Assembly (NCBI RefSeq): GCF_004339465.1 | Contig: NZ_SMFY01000001.1 | Coordinates: 496,001 to 560,000, forward strand | Source: Ancylobacter aquaticus | Lineage (GTDB): Bacteria > Pseudomonadota > Alphaproteobacteria > Rhizobiales > Xanthobacteraceae | Length of the DNA stretch: 64,000 nucleotides | Direction of reading: 5' to 3' | In this document: positions 1 to 8,254 of the stretch, piece by piece | Layout of the letters: each line of letters starts with the position of its first letter | How positions within the stretch are numbered: position 1 is the first letter of the stretch | Notes under the pieces: model-generated | The model's database searches: none | Told to the model about the DNA's origin: nothing | Seen by the model: only the letters and a program-made list of their open reading frames with translations | Translations under genes and position numbers: made by a program

Positions 1-31
1 ACGTCGCACCCGCCGCGAAGCCCGAGGAGGG

Positions 32-766
32 TCAAGCCCCGGCGAATAGCCTGCCAAGATCGACGCTCTTGCGGGTGTCGCGGTCGAGATCAAGGCGATC
101 CTCCACATTGCCGAGGTGCTCTTCCATCAGCAGAACGGCCTGCGCGTCGTCGTCCGTCAGAAGTGCGTCGAGGATCATCTGGTGTTCGTGGTGCGAGCAG
201 CTTGGCTGGCCGGGCTTCTCATAGACCAGGATCACCAGCGCCTCGCGGGTGATGAGCTCGCGCAGGAAGCGCAGCAAGATGCCGTTGCCGGCGATCTCGG
301 CCAGCAGCAGGTGAAACTCGCCGGACAGCCGCACCATCTCCTGCCAGTCGCGGCGCGCTTCGGCGGCGACCTCCAGGGCGATGTGGCGGTTCAGCGATGC
401 GAGTTCCGCCTTGCCGAGCCGGCCGGCCAGCAGCCGCACGATGGTGCCCTCGATGCCACGTCGCGCGGCGAAGATCTCGCGGGCTTCCTTCGGCGTCGGC
501 TGAAACACCGAGGCCCCCTTATTGGGCTCGATCGTTACCAGCCCGGCATAGGCGAGCCGCGAGAACACCTTCCGAATGCGCGCCCGGCTGACGCCGAAGA
601 TCTGGCGCATCTCATCTTCGCGCAGACGCGTGCCCGGTGGCAGATCCTGCGCGGCGATGGCCGCGTGGATCTTCGCGTAGATGGCGTCGTCGGCGCCGCC
701 TCCGCGCGCGTCGTCCTGCGCGTCCGCGCCACCGCCCACGTCGCCGGTTCCATCCTCGCGTGCCAT
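32..766 (-). CDS. GntR-family regulator, FCD subfamily
   Basis: A 244-residue transcription factor. Residues about 28-95 form the winged helix-turn-helix of GntR proteins (start of the domain at IYAKIHAAI, recognition helix around VSRARIRKVFSRL). Residues about 105-230 form an all-helical FCD ligand-binding domain with the expected metal-ligand histidines (FHLLLAEIAG, the SHHEHQ segment and MEEHLG). FCD regulators usually bind small carboxylic acids and repress an adjacent operon. This gene is divergent from the polyamine-type ABC transporter starting at 960, so it is the probable local regulator. The 193-base gap carries two short palindromes of the type these proteins bind. The ligand cannot be read from the sequence. 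Confidence 0.9.
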   Translation of the reverse strand: MAREDGTGDVGGGADAQDDARGGGADDAIYAKIHAAIAAQDLPPGTRLREDEMRQIFGVSRARIRKVFSRLAYAGLVTIEPNKGASVFQPTPKEAREIFAARRGIEGTIVRLLAGRLGKAELASLNRHIALEVAAEARRDWQEMVRLSGEFHLLLAEIAGNGILLRFLRELITREALVILVYEKPGQPSCSHHEHQMILDALLTDDDAQAVLLMEEHLGNVEDRLDLDRDTRKSVDLGRLFAGA

Positions 767-792
767 CGCCCACCGTATCGAAATTGCTACCG

Positions 793-804
793 CATGTAGA
801 CATG
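793..804. promoter_or_regulatory. candidate GntR operator (palindrome CATGT-AG-ACATG)
   Basis: CATGTAGACATG has 5-base arms around a 2-base centre and lies 27 bases upstream of the start codon of the divergent FCD-GntR gene. An ATGTAG direct repeat overlaps it. Position and symmetry fit autoregulation; that is inference. Confidence 0.35.
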
Positions 805-882
805 TAGCCGATCAGATGTCGAGTGAAGTGCCCATTTTTGTATCATGACGCGCAAATAATTGGTGCACATAACTGCATTGTT

Positions 883-892
883 TTGTCGACAA
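883..892. promoter_or_regulatory. candidate FCD-GntR operator TTGTCGACAA
   Basis: This is a perfect 10-base palindrome about 67 bases before the first ABC permease gene. It matches the general TTGT-n-ACAA form seen for FadR/LldR-type GntR proteins (family knowledge). A wider ATTGT...ACAAT pair overlaps it. It is the best candidate site for control of the operon at 960-8176. Confidence 0.4.
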
Positions 893-959
893 TCCTATGT
901 ACGATTATCGACGTCAAAACGGCGCGCTGGCGCCGCCTCCTCTCTGATGAGGGTGCTCC

Positions 960-1895
960 GTGTCGCTCGATCTGACCGAAGGTTCCAGGCCGATCCCCGT
1001 TGTTGCAGCGGCATCCGGTGTCGCCGCGCGACGCCGGCGACTGCTTCCGGCGTTCGTCCTTCTTGGCCCGGTGGTGGTTTTCTTTCTCGCCGTGTTTATC
1101 ATCCCGGTCGGGCTGATGGTGCGCTACAGCTTCCTGCAGCAGATGCCCGACGGCACGCTGAGCGACACGTTCACGCTGGCGAACTACATCCGGCTCGGCG
1201 CCGTCGATCTCTACCGAAACGTCATCATCACCACGTTGCGCATCAGCCTGTTCACCACCATCGGCGCCATGCTGCTGGCCTATCCGCTGGCACTGGTCAT
1301 CGCGCGCGGACCGGCGCTGATCGGCCGGGCGATCACCGTGCTGGTGATCGCACCGCTGCTGGTGAACGTGGTGGTGCGGGCCTATGGCTGGCGCATCATC
1401 CTCGGCAACGGCAATAGCGGCGTGCTCAACTGGGCGCTGTCCTCCATCGGCCTCGGACCCGTCGAAATTCTCTACACCGAATGGGCTGTCATCATCGGCT
1501 CGATGCAGGTGTTCCTGCCGATGATGGTGCTGCCGCTCGCCGCCGCCATCGGGCGCATCGACCCGGCGGTGGAAGACGCGGCCCGCACGCTCGGCGGGTC
1601 CAGTCTGGCGGTGTTCCGCCGCGTGACGCTGCCGCTCAGCGTGCCGGGGCTCGGGGTGGGCTGCACGCTGGTGTTCTCGCTCACCGCCTCGTCCTTCATC
1701 CTGCCGGCGCTGCTCGGCGGCAGCTTCACCAAGATGCTCGGCACGCTGGTGGAAGAGCAGATTCTCACCGTGTTCGACTGGCCGTTCGGCGCCGCCATCG
1801 CCACCGCGATGGTGCTGATCGTGATGGCGATCAACCTCGCCTATATGGCGCTGATCGAGCGGCGCTTCCGCTCCCGTGCGACGGAGGCCGCGTGA
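960..1895 (+). CDS. ABC transporter permease, spermidine/putrescine type (PotB-like)
   Basis: A 311-residue inner-membrane permease. About six hydrophobic segments are visible, the first near residues 30-52. The cytoplasmic EAA loop that docks with the ATPase is at about residues 198-222 (EDAARTLGGSSLAVFRRVTLP). Start is GTG. The stop overlaps the ATG of the next permease by one base, so the two are translationally coupled. With the second permease, substrate-binding protein and ATPase downstream it forms a complete importer of the PotABCD class. That class carries polyamines but also many other amines and organic acids. The linked amidohydrolase and deacetylase genes suggest a nitrogen-containing substrate other than a simple polyamine. 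Confidence 0.9.
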   Translation: MSLDLTEGSRPIPVVAAASGVAARRRRLLPAFVLLGPVVVFFLAVFIIPVGLMVRYSFLQQMPDGTLSDTFTLANYIRLGAVDLYRNVIITTLRISLFTTIGAMLLAYPLALVIARGPALIGRAITVLVIAPLLVNVVVRAYGWRIILGNGNSGVLNWALSSIGLGPVEILYTEWAVIIGSMQVFLPMMVLPLAAAIGRIDPAVEDAARTLGGSSLAVFRRVTLPLSVPGLGVGCTLVFSLTASSFILPALLGGSFTKMLGTLVEEQILTVFDWPFGAAIATAMVLIVMAINLAYMALIERRFRSRATEAA

Positions 1896-2698
1896 TGTCG
1901 GAGAACGGTCTCGGGCGCGCCGCGCCGCTCATCTACACGCTCACCTTCCTCATCGTGCTGTTCCTGCTGCTGCCGCTGATCTTCCCTATAGTGCTGTCGA
2001 TCTCCGACACCCCGTTCGTCACCTTCCCGCCCAAGGGCTTCACCCTGGAATGGTATGGCAAGGTGCTGCAGGATGCGGACTTCACCTCGTCCTTCAGCTT
2101 CAGCGTGCTGCTGAGCACGACGGCCGCCTGCGGCGCCGTGCTGCTGGGCACGCCCACCGCGGTGGGGCTGGTGCGGCTGTCCTTTCCCGGCAAGGGCGTG
2201 ATCCAGGCTCTGGTGCTGTCGCCGCTGATCTTCCCCTCGCTGGTCACCGGCATCGCACTGCTTAGGCTGTTCTCGTCGATCGGCTCGAACGATGCCTTCC
2301 TGAATTTGTGGATCGGCCACGTGCTGGTGACGACGCCCTATGTGGTGCGCACCGTCTCCGCCAGCCTCGTGGTGGTCGACCCCGGCCTTGAGGAAGCCGC
2401 CCGCACACTGGGCGCGGGCCGGTTCACCGCGTTCTGGCGCATCACGCGGCCGCAGATCATGCCGGGGCTGGTGGCCGGCGCCCTTTTCGCCTTCGTCACC
2501 TCGTTCGACAATTACGCGGTCTCGATGTGGCTGTTCGATGCCTCGCACGTGCCGCTGCCGATGATGATGCTCTCGCTCATCAGCCGCATGTTCGATCCCG
2601 GCATCGCCGCCATCGCCTCGCTGATGATCTTCTTCTCGCTGTTCATGGTGCTGGTGCTGGAGCGCCTTGCCGGCCTGAGACGCGCCATGAGTTTCTAG
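1895..2698 (+). CDS. ABC transporter permease, spermidine/putrescine type (PotC-like)
   Basis: A 267-residue partner permease starting at the ATG that overlaps the previous stop (TGATG). It has about six membrane segments and an EAA loop reading EEAARTLGAGRFTAFWRITRP at about residues 167-187. An open frame continues far upstream, but it lies inside the preceding permease in another frame and is not used. It should heterodimerise with the 960-1895 product. The gap to the substrate-binding protein gene is 78 bases. Confidence 0.9.
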   Translation: MSENGLGRAAPLIYTLTFLIVLFLLLPLIFPIVLSISDTPFVTFPPKGFTLEWYGKVLQDADFTSSFSFSVLLSTTAACGAVLLGTPTAVGLVRLSFPGKGVIQALVLSPLIFPSLVTGIALLRLFSSIGSNDAFLNLWIGHVLVTTPYVVRTVSASLVVVDPGLEEAARTLGAGRFTAFWRITRPQIMPGLVAGALFAFVTSFDNYAVSMWLFDASHVPLPMMMLSLISRMFDPGIAAIASLMIFFSLFMVLVLERLAGLRRAMSF

Positions 2699-2776
2699 CC
2701 ACCCGCCTCGAACACGCATCGCCTTTTCAATCGCTGCGCGCGGCCCGGGCCGGAGCGCGAACCCCGGAGCCTTGCC

Positions 2777-3880
2777 ATGACGACGACCACACCGAAGATA
2801 CTTTCCGCCAGCCTAAGCCGCCGCCGCCTGTTGAAGGCGGGCGCTGCCACCGCCGCGGGCCTTGCCGCCCCCAGCTTCTTCGTCCGCAACGCCTGGGCCG
2901 CCGGCAAGACCATGCAGATCGGCATCTGGGGCGGCGTGCAGGGCGAATTCATCCGCAAGCAGGTGCTGCCGGCTTTCGAGAAGGATTTCGACTGCAAGGT
3001 CGACGCCCAGCAGGGGTCGACGCTCGGCCAGATCGCGCTGCTGCGCGCCGGCAAGGAGGCGCCGAAGTTCACCGTGATGTTCGTCGACGATCTCGGCGTC
3101 GAGATCGCCAAGCGCGAAGGGCTGATCGACCCGCTGCCCCGGGACAAGATGCCCAACCTCGCCAAGGTCTACCCGCGCTTCATCTATAATGACGGCTACG
3201 GCGTCGCGCTCGCCATCTCCTCGGCCGGTCTGTTCTACAATCCGCAGGTCACCAAGCCGCTGGAAAGCTATGCCGAGCTGTGGGACCCGCGCTTTGCCCG
3301 CAAGGTCTCGCTGGTCGGCACCAAGACCACGCCGAGCGTGTTCACCGTCATCATTGCCGCCGCCATCGCCAGCGGGAAGCCTTACAAGGAAGCGCAGTAC
3401 CTTGCCGACCAGGCGTGGCCAAAGCTGAAGGAGCTGAAGCCCAACGTGCTGAACCTCTACAGCACCGATGACGCGCCGCTGCTGGTGGCGCAGGGTCAGG
3501 GCGCGATCGGCGGGCCGGAATATTCCAAATACGTCTACCCTTACAAGCTGAAGGGCGCGAGCATCGACATGTGCTACCCCAAGGAGGGAGCCTTCGCCGG
3601 CGTGAATTGCCAGATACTGGTGAAGAACGCCCCGAACGCCGACCTCGGTGCCGAGTTCATGAACCGCATGCTGGACCCGGCTGTCCAACAGGGCCTGGCC
3701 GAGACCGCGCTCGCCGCGCCCGCCATTGGCGGCCTCAGCTTCAAGCCCGAGATCGCCGGCCTGCTCGCCTATCCCGAGAGCAAGATGGACGAACTCGGCC
3801 TGTTCAGCCCGGACTGGGCCTATGTGAACTCGGTCCGGTCCAGCTGGATCGAAAACCTCAACCAGATCTTCACGGCCTAG
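2777..3880 (+). CDS. ABC transporter substrate-binding protein, PotD/extracellular family 1
   Basis: A 367-residue periplasmic binding protein. The N-terminus carries a twin-arginine-like signal (SRRRLLKAGAATAAG) followed by a hydrophobic stretch and a likely cleavage after NAWA at about residue 41, so export may be by Tat. The mature part has the two-lobe PotD-like pattern, starting with a GIWGGVQGEF strand. It provides ligand specificity for the permeases at 960-2698 and the ATPase at 3885. The ligand is not predictable from sequence alone. Confidence 0.88.
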   Translation: MTTTTPKILSASLSRRRLLKAGAATAAGLAAPSFFVRNAWAAGKTMQIGIWGGVQGEFIRKQVLPAFEKDFDCKVDAQQGSTLGQIALLRAGKEAPKFTVMFVDDLGVEIAKREGLIDPLPRDKMPNLAKVYPRFIYNDGYGVALAISSAGLFYNPQVTKPLESYAELWDPRFARKVSLVGTKTTPSVFTVIIAAAIASGKPYKEAQYLADQAWPKLKELKPNVLNLYSTDDAPLLVAQGQGAIGGPEYSKYVYPYKLKGASIDMCYPKEGAFAGVNCQILVKNAPNADLGAEFMNRMLDPAVQQGLAETALAAPAIGGLSFKPEIAGLLAYPESKMDELGLFSPDWAYVNSVRSSWIENLNQIFTA

Positions 3881-3884
3881 GGCA

Positions 3885-5006
3885 ATGGCGAATCCGCTCC
3901 CCGAAGGCACGACCCGCGCGGCCGACATCGCGGTCGACGACGTGCAGAAAAGCTATGGCGCGCACCGTGCCGTGCACGGTGTCAGCTTCACCATCGAGCC
4001 GGGGCATGTGCTGTCCTTGCTCGGTCCTTCGGGCTGCGGCAAGACCACGATCATGCGGATGATCGCCGGCCTCATCGACCCCAGCGCCGGCGATATCCGC
4101 ATCGCCGGCCGCTCCGTCACCCGCACGCCAGTGCATCGCCGCAACATCGGCATGCTGTTCCAGAACTACGCGCTGTTCCCCCACCTCACCGTCGCGCGCA
4201 ACCTCGCCTTCGGGCTCGAAATGCGGAAGGTGCCGAAGGACGAGATCGCCCGCCGCGTGACGGCGACGCTCAATACCGTGCGGCTCTCCGCCTTTGCCGA
4301 GAGGCTGCCGCATCAGCTCTCCGGCGGACAGCAACAGCGCGTCGGCCTGGCCCGCGCGCTGATCGTGGAGCCCTCCGTACTGCTGCTCGACGAGCCGTTC
4401 GGCGCGCTCGACAAGAAGCTGCGCGAGAACATGCAGATCGAGATGCGCCAGCTGCAGCAGCGGCTCGGCATCACCACGCTGATGGTCACCCACGACCAGG
4501 ACGAGGCGCTCACTCTCTCCGACCGCGTCGCGGTAATGAACAATGGCCGCATTGAGCAAGTCGGCACGCCGAAGGAGGTCTATGAGAACCCGGCGACGCG
4601 GTTCGTCGCGAGCTTCATCGGCACCTCGAACTTCTTCCATGGCCGTGTGACCCGGCGCGAGACCGGCGGCTATCTCGTCACCACCGGCGACGGCCTCACC
4701 CTCGCGCTGGACGGCACACCCCCAGCCGACGGACAGGCCACCATCGCGCTGCGTCCGGAATCGGTGCGGATCGCCCCGGCCACTGGCGAGGCCGGGCCGA
4801 ATGCGGCACGGATGACGGTCGAGCAGGTGGTCTATCACGGCATCAGCACGCATTATTACCTGCGCCGCCCGGGCGAGGAGCCGCTGATCGCGGTGCGCCA
4901 GAACGATGTGGTCGATGCCGTCGCGCCCGATATCGGGCCGGGCAGCGAGGTGCTGGCAAGCTGGCAGGCGGACCGCAACCGGCTGGTGCGGGAGGACGCG
5001 GCGTGA
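3885..5006 (+). CDS. ABC transporter ATP-binding protein, PotA-like
   Basis: A 373-residue cytoplasmic ATPase. Walker A GPSGCGKTT is at residues 47-55, signature LSGGQQQRVGLARAL at about 145, Walker B LLLDEPFGALD at about 166, and the switch histidine in VTHDQDEALTLSD. The C-terminal 130 residues are a TOBE regulatory domain as in PotA/CysA. It starts 4 bases after the binding-protein stop and its own stop overlaps the next gene by 4 bases, which places it firmly in the same transcript. Confidence 0.93.
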   Translation: MANPLPEGTTRAADIAVDDVQKSYGAHRAVHGVSFTIEPGHVLSLLGPSGCGKTTIMRMIAGLIDPSAGDIRIAGRSVTRTPVHRRNIGMLFQNYALFPHLTVARNLAFGLEMRKVPKDEIARRVTATLNTVRLSAFAERLPHQLSGGQQQRVGLARALIVEPSVLLLDEPFGALDKKLRENMQIEMRQLQQRLGITTLMVTHDQDEALTLSDRVAVMNNGRIEQVGTPKEVYENPATRFVASFIGTSNFFHGRVTRRETGGYLVTTGDGLTLALDGTPPADGQATIALRPESVRIAPATGEAGPNAARMTVEQVVYHGISTHYYLRRPGEEPLIAVRQNDVVDAVAPDIGPGSEVLASWQADRNRLVREDAA

Positions 5007-5749
5007 ACCCTTCTTCGCTTCGCCCGGATTATCGGGCCGCCATCGGCATGATCACCCCCTCGGCCAACCTCGTGGTCGAGCGCGTGACTTCAGCCATTCT
5101 CGCTGATTTCCCCGAGGTGTCCGGCCACTTCTCCCGCACCCCGGTGTTCGGGGCGAAGGACCTGTTCCCGGACGATTATGACTGGGACGGCATGCTGGGC
5201 GCCGCCCGGCTGCTGGCGCAGGCGCGGCCGGACGTCCTCGTGTGGAACGGCAGCAAGGGCGCGACGCTGGGCTTCGACGTCGACCGCGAACTCTGCCGCC
5301 GCGTGACCGGGGAGACCGGCATCCCCGCCACTACGTCCTCGCTGGCGCTGGAAGCCGCGCTCGGCAGCCTCCATGCCCGCCGCATCGCCGTGGTCGCCCC
5401 CTACGTCACCGGCTACCAGACCAAGCTCGTCGCCGGTTTTGAGCGTGAGGGGCTGGAAGTCGTGGCGCACGCGCATTCCGGCATCGCCGACAATCTCGCC
5501 TACGCCACGGTCACCGATGAGGCCATCGCGGCGATGATCCGCGATGTCGCCACCGCAAGACCCGACGCGATCCTTACCTGGTGCACCAATTTCCCCGCCG
5601 CCTATGGGGTGGACGCGCTGGAACGCGAGCTCGGCATCCCGATCCTCGATTCCGTCACGCTGGCGGTGTGGCACGGCCTGCACATGATCGGCCACGCCGA
5701 CACGCGCGGGCGGCGCTGGGGCCGGCTGTTCAGTGAGCCTGCGTCATGA
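5003..5749 (+). CDS. Asp/Glu racemase-superfamily enzyme (maleate isomerase / arylmalonate decarboxylase-like)
   Basis: A 248-residue enzyme with the N-terminal signature of maleate isomerases and arylmalonate decarboxylases (GMITPSANLVVE, residues 15-26). The second catalytic cysteine is present at Cys194 in TWCTNFPA. The position of the first cysteine is WNGSKG, with Asn82/Gly83 instead of Cys. In the family, two cysteines support racemisation or isomerisation. Arylmalonate decarboxylase has Gly plus one Cys. This protein is therefore probably not a simple racemase (inference). It overlaps the ATPase gene by 4 bases and the amidohydrolase gene by 4 bases. Confidence 0.8.
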   Translation: MNPSSLRPDYRAAIGMITPSANLVVERVTSAILADFPEVSGHFSRTPVFGAKDLFPDDYDWDGMLGAARLLAQARPDVLVWNGSKGATLGFDVDRELCRRVTGETGIPATTSSLALEAALGSLHARRIAVVAPYVTGYQTKLVAGFEREGLEVVAHAHSGIADNLAYATVTDEAIAAMIRDVATARPDAILTWCTNFPAAYGVDALERELGIPILDSVTLAVWHGLHMIGHADTRGRRWGRLFSEPAS

Positions 5750-7269
5750 GCACGCTGTTCCGGGGCGTCCATCTGCTTGAGCTCGACGGGACGCGCGGCA
5801 TGTCGCCGGCCACCGATGTGCTGGTCGAGGGCGATCGCATCACGGCGGTCGGCGTCGATGCCGCTCCGCGTGCGCCCGATGATGCCCGCCTCATCGAGGG
5901 GCACGGCAAGCTGCTGATGCCTGGCCTCATCAACGCGCATTTTCACTCGTCGGTGAACCACATGAAGGGCCGGCTCGACAGCCTGCCGCTCGAAATTTTC
6001 ATGCTGTACGAGTCTCCCGCGCTGGAAGCGCTGCGTCCCACGCCGCGCGAGGCCTATGTCCGCACCCAGCTCGCCTGCGCCGAGATGCTGAAAACCGGCG
6101 TCACATCTGTGCAGGACGACGCCTTCTTCGTCCCCGAGCCGACCACCGACATCCTCGACGCGGTGATGCAGGCCTATGCCGATAGCGGCATCCGCGCCAC
6201 GCTCGCGCTCGACGAGCCGGAACTGCCCGAGCTCGACAAGCTGCCCTTTCTCAAGGAATTGCTGCCGCCCGACCTGCGCGTGGAACTGGCGCGCCCGCGC
6301 GCGTTCGGTGCGCGGAGCCTGCTCGGCATGTACCATCACCTGATCACGCGCTGGCATGGCGCGGAGGGTGGGCGCCTGCGCGCCGCCGTCTCCTGCTCGG
6401 CGCCGCAGCGTGTCTCGACCGAGTATTTCCACGCGCTGGACGATCTCAGCCGCACCCATGGCCTGCCGTTCTACGCCCACATTCTGGAAACCAAGCTGCA
6501 GCGCGTGCTGGGGCATGAGCGCTTCAACGGCCGCTCGCTGGTCCGCTACGTCGCCGATCTCGGCCTGCTGTCGGCGCGCATGAACATCATCCACGCCATC
6601 TGGGTGGACGAGGACGATCTCGACCTGATCGCCGCCAGTGGCGCGGTGATCGCCCATAACCCGATCAGCAATCTGCGGCTCGGCAGCGGTGTCATGCCGT
6701 TCCGCGCCATCCGCCGGCGCGGCATTCCGATCTGCCTCGGCACCGACGAATCCATCGCCGACGACGCGGTGAATATGTGGGGTGTCGCCAAGATGGCGGG
6801 CCTCATCCACAACATCACCGGCCCGGACTACGACTCCTGGCCCCGTGCCGGCGAAATCCTCGACTGCCTGCTGCGCGGCGGCGCCCGCGCCATGGGGTTG
6901 CAGGACGAGTTGGGCAGCATCACACCCGGCAGGCTTGCCGATGTCACGCTGGTCGACCTCGACACGCTCGCCTTCACCCCGCTGAACGACCTGCATCGCC
7001 AGCTGGTCTATTGCGAGAATGGCGGCTCCGTCGTGCTCACCATGGTGGCCGGCCGGATCGTGTTCGAGAATGGCCACCTTACAACCATGGACGAGCCGGC
7101 GCTGCGGGCCGAGGCGCGCGAGCTGTTCGCCGCCCGCGCCCCGGCATTGCACGCCGCGTCAAAGGCCGCCGAGCGCCTGCTTCCCTCTTACCGCGCCATG
7201 TATGCCAAGGCCTCGGCCCTGGATGTCGGCATGAACCGCTGGCTCGGCGATGCCGACGCCTGCCATTAG
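5746..7269 (+). CDS. amidohydrolase, TRZ/ATZ (cytosine deaminase-like) family
   Basis: A 507-residue metal-dependent hydrolase. It shows the HxH metal motif at His65/His67 (NAHFHSS), further ligand or catalytic histidines in FYAHILETK and NIIHAIWVDEDD, and the late aspartate in CLGTDES. The C-terminal beta-sandwich (GRLADVTLVDLD) is typical. The family deaminates or hydrolyses s-triazines, guanine, cytosine, hydroxyatrazine and S-adenosylhomocysteine analogues; which one applies here is unknown. Start ATG overlaps the previous stop. Its placement after an ABC importer and before a deacetylase-fold hydrolase suggests an early step in degrading the imported compound. Confidence 0.88.
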   Translation: MSTLFRGVHLLELDGTRGMSPATDVLVEGDRITAVGVDAAPRAPDDARLIEGHGKLLMPGLINAHFHSSVNHMKGRLDSLPLEIFMLYESPALEALRPTPREAYVRTQLACAEMLKTGVTSVQDDAFFVPEPTTDILDAVMQAYADSGIRATLALDEPELPELDKLPFLKELLPPDLRVELARPRAFGARSLLGMYHHLITRWHGAEGGRLRAAVSCSAPQRVSTEYFHALDDLSRTHGLPFYAHILETKLQRVLGHERFNGRSLVRYVADLGLLSARMNIIHAIWVDEDDLDLIAASGAVIAHNPISNLRLGSGVMPFRAIRRRGIPICLGTDESIADDAVNMWGVAKMAGLIHNITGPDYDSWPRAGEILDCLLRGGARAMGLQDELGSITPGRLADVTLVDLDTLAFTPLNDLHRQLVYCENGGSVVLTMVAGRIVFENGHLTTMDEPALRAEARELFAARAPALHAASKAAERLLPSYRAMYAKASALDVGMNRWLGDADACH

Positions 7270-7279
7270 GAACCCATCC

Positions 7280-8176
7280 ATGTCCGCCCCCGCGCTTGTG
7301 ACTCACGGCCGCTACAGCTCGTCCTCGATCAAGGACCGCCCCACCTACCGCTGGCCGAACGGCACCGGCCTCGCCGTCTATATCGCGGTGGGCGTCGAGG
7401 AGTACTCCTTCGGCGAGGGACTGGCCGAGGACCTGTTCCCCGGCGCCTCCAAGCCCGATCTCGTCAACGCCTCCTGGCGCGATTACGGCAACCGCGTCGG
7501 CGCCTTCCGCCTGTTCGAAAGGCTCGCCTCGTTCGGTATCAAGCCGGCGGTTCTGTTGAACACGGCGGTCTACGACCACGCCCCGGCGGTCATCACTGCG
7601 GCGCGCGAGATCGGCGCCGAGTTCCTCGCGCATGGCATCAGCAATTCGCACACGCTCGCCGGCATGAACCCACAGGACGAGGCCGCCTATCTGCGCGCCG
7701 TTGTCGAGCGCATCACCCGCGAGGAAGGCGCCCCGCCCGCCGGCTGGTCCAGCCCGTGGCTCGCCCACAGCCCGGCGACGCTCGACCTGCTGGCGGCGGA
7801 AGGCTTCAAATACGTGGCGGATTTCCGCATGGACGACCAGCCGGTGTGGCTGAACACCCAGACCGGGCGGCTGATGTCGATGCCCTACGCGCTGGAGCTC
7901 AACGACAGCACCACCATCATCGGCCGGCAGGCCAGTGCCCGCGACTTCGCCGAGATGATCATCGACGAGTTCGACGAGATGCTGGAGGCATCAACCACCC
8001 AGCCGCTGGTGATGAGCGTTGTGGTGCACTCCTTCATCTCCGGCCAGCCCTTCCGCCTGCGCGCCTTGACGAGGGCGCTGGAGCACATCGCCGCGCGGCA
8101 CGAGCAGATCTGGCTGACCCGGCCGGGCGATATCGCTGGATGGGCCGAGGAGCGGATGGAGCCAGTGGCGCGATGA
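7280..8176 (+). CDS. polysaccharide deacetylase-family hydrolase (PuuE/allantoinase-like)
   Basis: A 298-residue NodB-fold protein resembling PuuE-type cofactor-light allantoinases and related amide hydrolases. The core has a degenerate first motif (AVGVEEYSFG in place of TFDD), the HGISNSH segment as second motif, and the WSSPWLAHSPATLDLL segment. The start at 7280 is chosen because AGGAA lies 8-12 bases upstream. An in-frame ATG at 7250 lies within the amidohydrolase gene. It is the last gene of the operon beginning at 960. A role in opening an amide or ring structure fits the context; real polysaccharide deacetylation is less likely without a signal peptide. Confidence 0.82.
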   Translation: MSAPALVTHGRYSSSSIKDRPTYRWPNGTGLAVYIAVGVEEYSFGEGLAEDLFPGASKPDLVNASWRDYGNRVGAFRLFERLASFGIKPAVLLNTAVYDHAPAVITAAREIGAEFLAHGISNSHTLAGMNPQDEAAYLRAVVERITREEGAPPAGWSSPWLAHSPATLDLLAAEGFKYVADFRMDDQPVWLNTQTGRLMSMPYALELNDSTTIIGRQASARDFAEMIIDEFDEMLEASTTQPLVMSVVVHSFISGQPFRLRALTRALEHIAARHEQIWLTRPGDIAGWAEERMEPVAR

Positions 8177-8202
8177 CGCGAACCCCAGTGCGCTTCTCTC
8201 GT

Positions 8203-8224
8203 GCAGTCGGCTGCGGCCTTTTTT
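8203..8224 (+). terminator. possible rho-independent terminator after the first operon
   Basis: A short GCAG-loop-CTGC hairpin is followed by GGCC and six T residues, in the 78-base convergent gap between the hydrolase gene and the LysR gene. The stem is short, so the call is weak. Confidence 0.35.
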
Positions 8225-8254
8225 CGGATGTCGCGCTGGGCTTTGCCTCAACCG

